DNA of 64,000 bases from Letharia columbiana (taxonomy: Eukaryota > Ascomycota > Lecanoromycetes > Lecanorales > Parmeliaceae). Numbering within the stretch: position 1 is the first letter of the stretch; every line of letters starts with the position of its first letter. The notes below the pieces were generated by a model. The model was not told where the DNA came from. It saw only the letters and a program-made list of their open reading frames with translations, and made no database searches. A program made the translations under genes and the position numbers. Shown here piece by piece: positions 63,041-64,000 of the stretch. Location of the stretch: positions 41,483 through 105,482 of the forward strand of contig NW_023501130.1 of assembly GCF_014066305.1 (NCBI RefSeq), written 5' to 3'.

Positions 63041-64000
63041 TATTATCTATAAGATTAAAAAAGAAAAAGTTAAAAAATTAAGAAAAAAAGATAAAGATAA
63101 ATCTAATAGAAATATTAAAGCTAATAAAAAGAAAGATTCGAAGAAAAATATACGTTTAACGAATATAGATATTTGAGATATAAATCTTAATCGAGAAGTA
63201 CTATTTATTTCTAGATATACTTATAAGTAAAAAGTATTTATTATATAAAAAAGATATTATAGTTAAAAAGAATTATATTTTAAAATTGACTATAATCTTT
63301 AATAGAAATATTAAAGAAGCTTATAAGATAGATAGCGTAAACGGCTAGAAACTTAAAGATATAAAGTTATCGCTTCGCTATTATTAAGTATAAGAAGTAA
63401 TTTTTATAAAGAATTAAGAGATTAATAATAAAGAGCTATTAAGTAATATATTAGTAAATCTACTATCTCTTAATTATCTTAAAAAAGATTTATAGACTCT
63501 AAGAATTAGCGTTTAATATAAGAGAAAAGAATTTATATTATAAAATTTTAAATATTTTTTTAATTAATAAATAGCGAAATCTATTATAATCTCTTCTTTT
63601 AAGCTTTTATATCTAAATATTTATATCTTAATAATAAGAATAAAAAGTAATTCGAAATCTTACTATTATAGTTATTAATTATTATTTAAAAGATTTTTTC
63701 TACTCTATCGTTATCTTTATTTAACTTCTATTTATTTAATATATAATTATAATTCTTTAATTATTATTTAGTCGAGTCTAATAAATCTAGAAAATTATTA
63801 TTATTTATATTAAATTATTATACTATTAAATTTCTTTATATTACGTATTTAATCTTATTAAAATAAATATATAAAGATAGTAAGTTAAATTTTAATTAAT
63901 TAGTCTAAATAATTTTTAATATACTTTTATTAAAGAGAGAGTAATAAATAAAAAGAGTATTTACTATAGAATTCGTTTATATATAATTATATATTTTTTT

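Larger units (their letters stand above)
16431..64000. repeat. AT-rich, RIP-degraded repeat block
   Basis: The entire remaining window is dominated by A and T, with TpA very common and CpA/TpG very scarce, and no open frame of useful length on either strand. Multi-kilobase segments recur two or more times with scattered C/T and G/A differences. This is the signature of repeat-induced point mutation, which mutates duplicated DNA in the sexual cycle of ascomycetes. Individual elements that I could delimit are listed separately. The rest, notably about 24.4-30.8, 33.4-49.1 and 56.4-59.2 kb, is most likely retrotransposon and DNA-transposon remains that I could not classify. The block runs off the right edge. 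Confidence 0.9.

Noticed and set aside
16431..64000. Mitochondrial or bacterial origin of the AT-rich half
   Set aside because: No mitochondrial genes, rRNA or tRNA are recognisable, and the repeated segments with C/T and G/A differences and a Tc1 remnant indicate mutated nuclear transposons.

Overview
The window looks like one piece of a filamentous ascomycete nuclear chromosome. The genes carry short spliceosomal introns (mostly about 41-91 nt) with GT..AG ends and fungal branch sites such as GCTAAC or CTGAC. The only confidently named gene, EMC7, has a fungal architecture. The small secreted protein families resemble ones I associate with Dothideomycetes (Mycosphaerellales-like fungi), but that placement is inference. 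The window has two very different halves.

Positions 1 to about 16,430 are base-balanced and gene-bearing. Two housekeeping-type genes lie tail to tail in the middle: an F-box/leucine-rich-repeat-like protein (7182-9383, +) and EMC7 (9916-10820, -). Around them are genes and gene remnants for small secreted proteins: a four-exon 182-residue protein (2613-3359, -), a five-exon 502-residue protein with two related cysteine domains (4159-5924, -), a 113-residue protein (14247-14629, -) and a two-exon 317-residue protein (14974-15979, +). The last two are divergent and share a 344-base upstream region. At least two further loci (1-457 and 1425-1809, both -) keep signal-peptide-like coding stretches but appear frameshifted. 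A fourth, partial coding stretch is at 12789-13154 (+). All splice models were worked out by eye from frame continuity; no transcript evidence was available.

Positions about 16,430 to 64,000 are a continuous, extremely A+T-rich block with no open frame of meaningful length. It consists of old transposons and satellites whose C and G have been converted to T and A, as expected from repeat-induced point mutation (RIP). Within it I could delimit: two copies each of two multi-kilobase repeat segments (X and Y) in swapped order; a 34-bp minisatellite present as 10 and 21 copies inside the two Y copies; a 1,845-bp Tc1/mariner element (DD34E transposase remnant) with 54-bp inverted ends and TA target duplication inside one Y copy; a fold-back element inserted in a 92-bp satellite; arrays of 111 bp and 15 bp; and several dispersed repeats in both orientations. 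The block may be a large AT isochore or a regional centromere; the sequence alone cannot decide.

The overall picture is a compartmentalised fungal genome, with fast-evolving secreted-protein genes beside a RIP-silenced repeat block. The most interesting items are the tandem-domain secreted protein, the divergent secreted pair at the isochore edge, the whole-dinucleotide CG-to-TA pattern among repeat copies, and the nested structure of the repeats.
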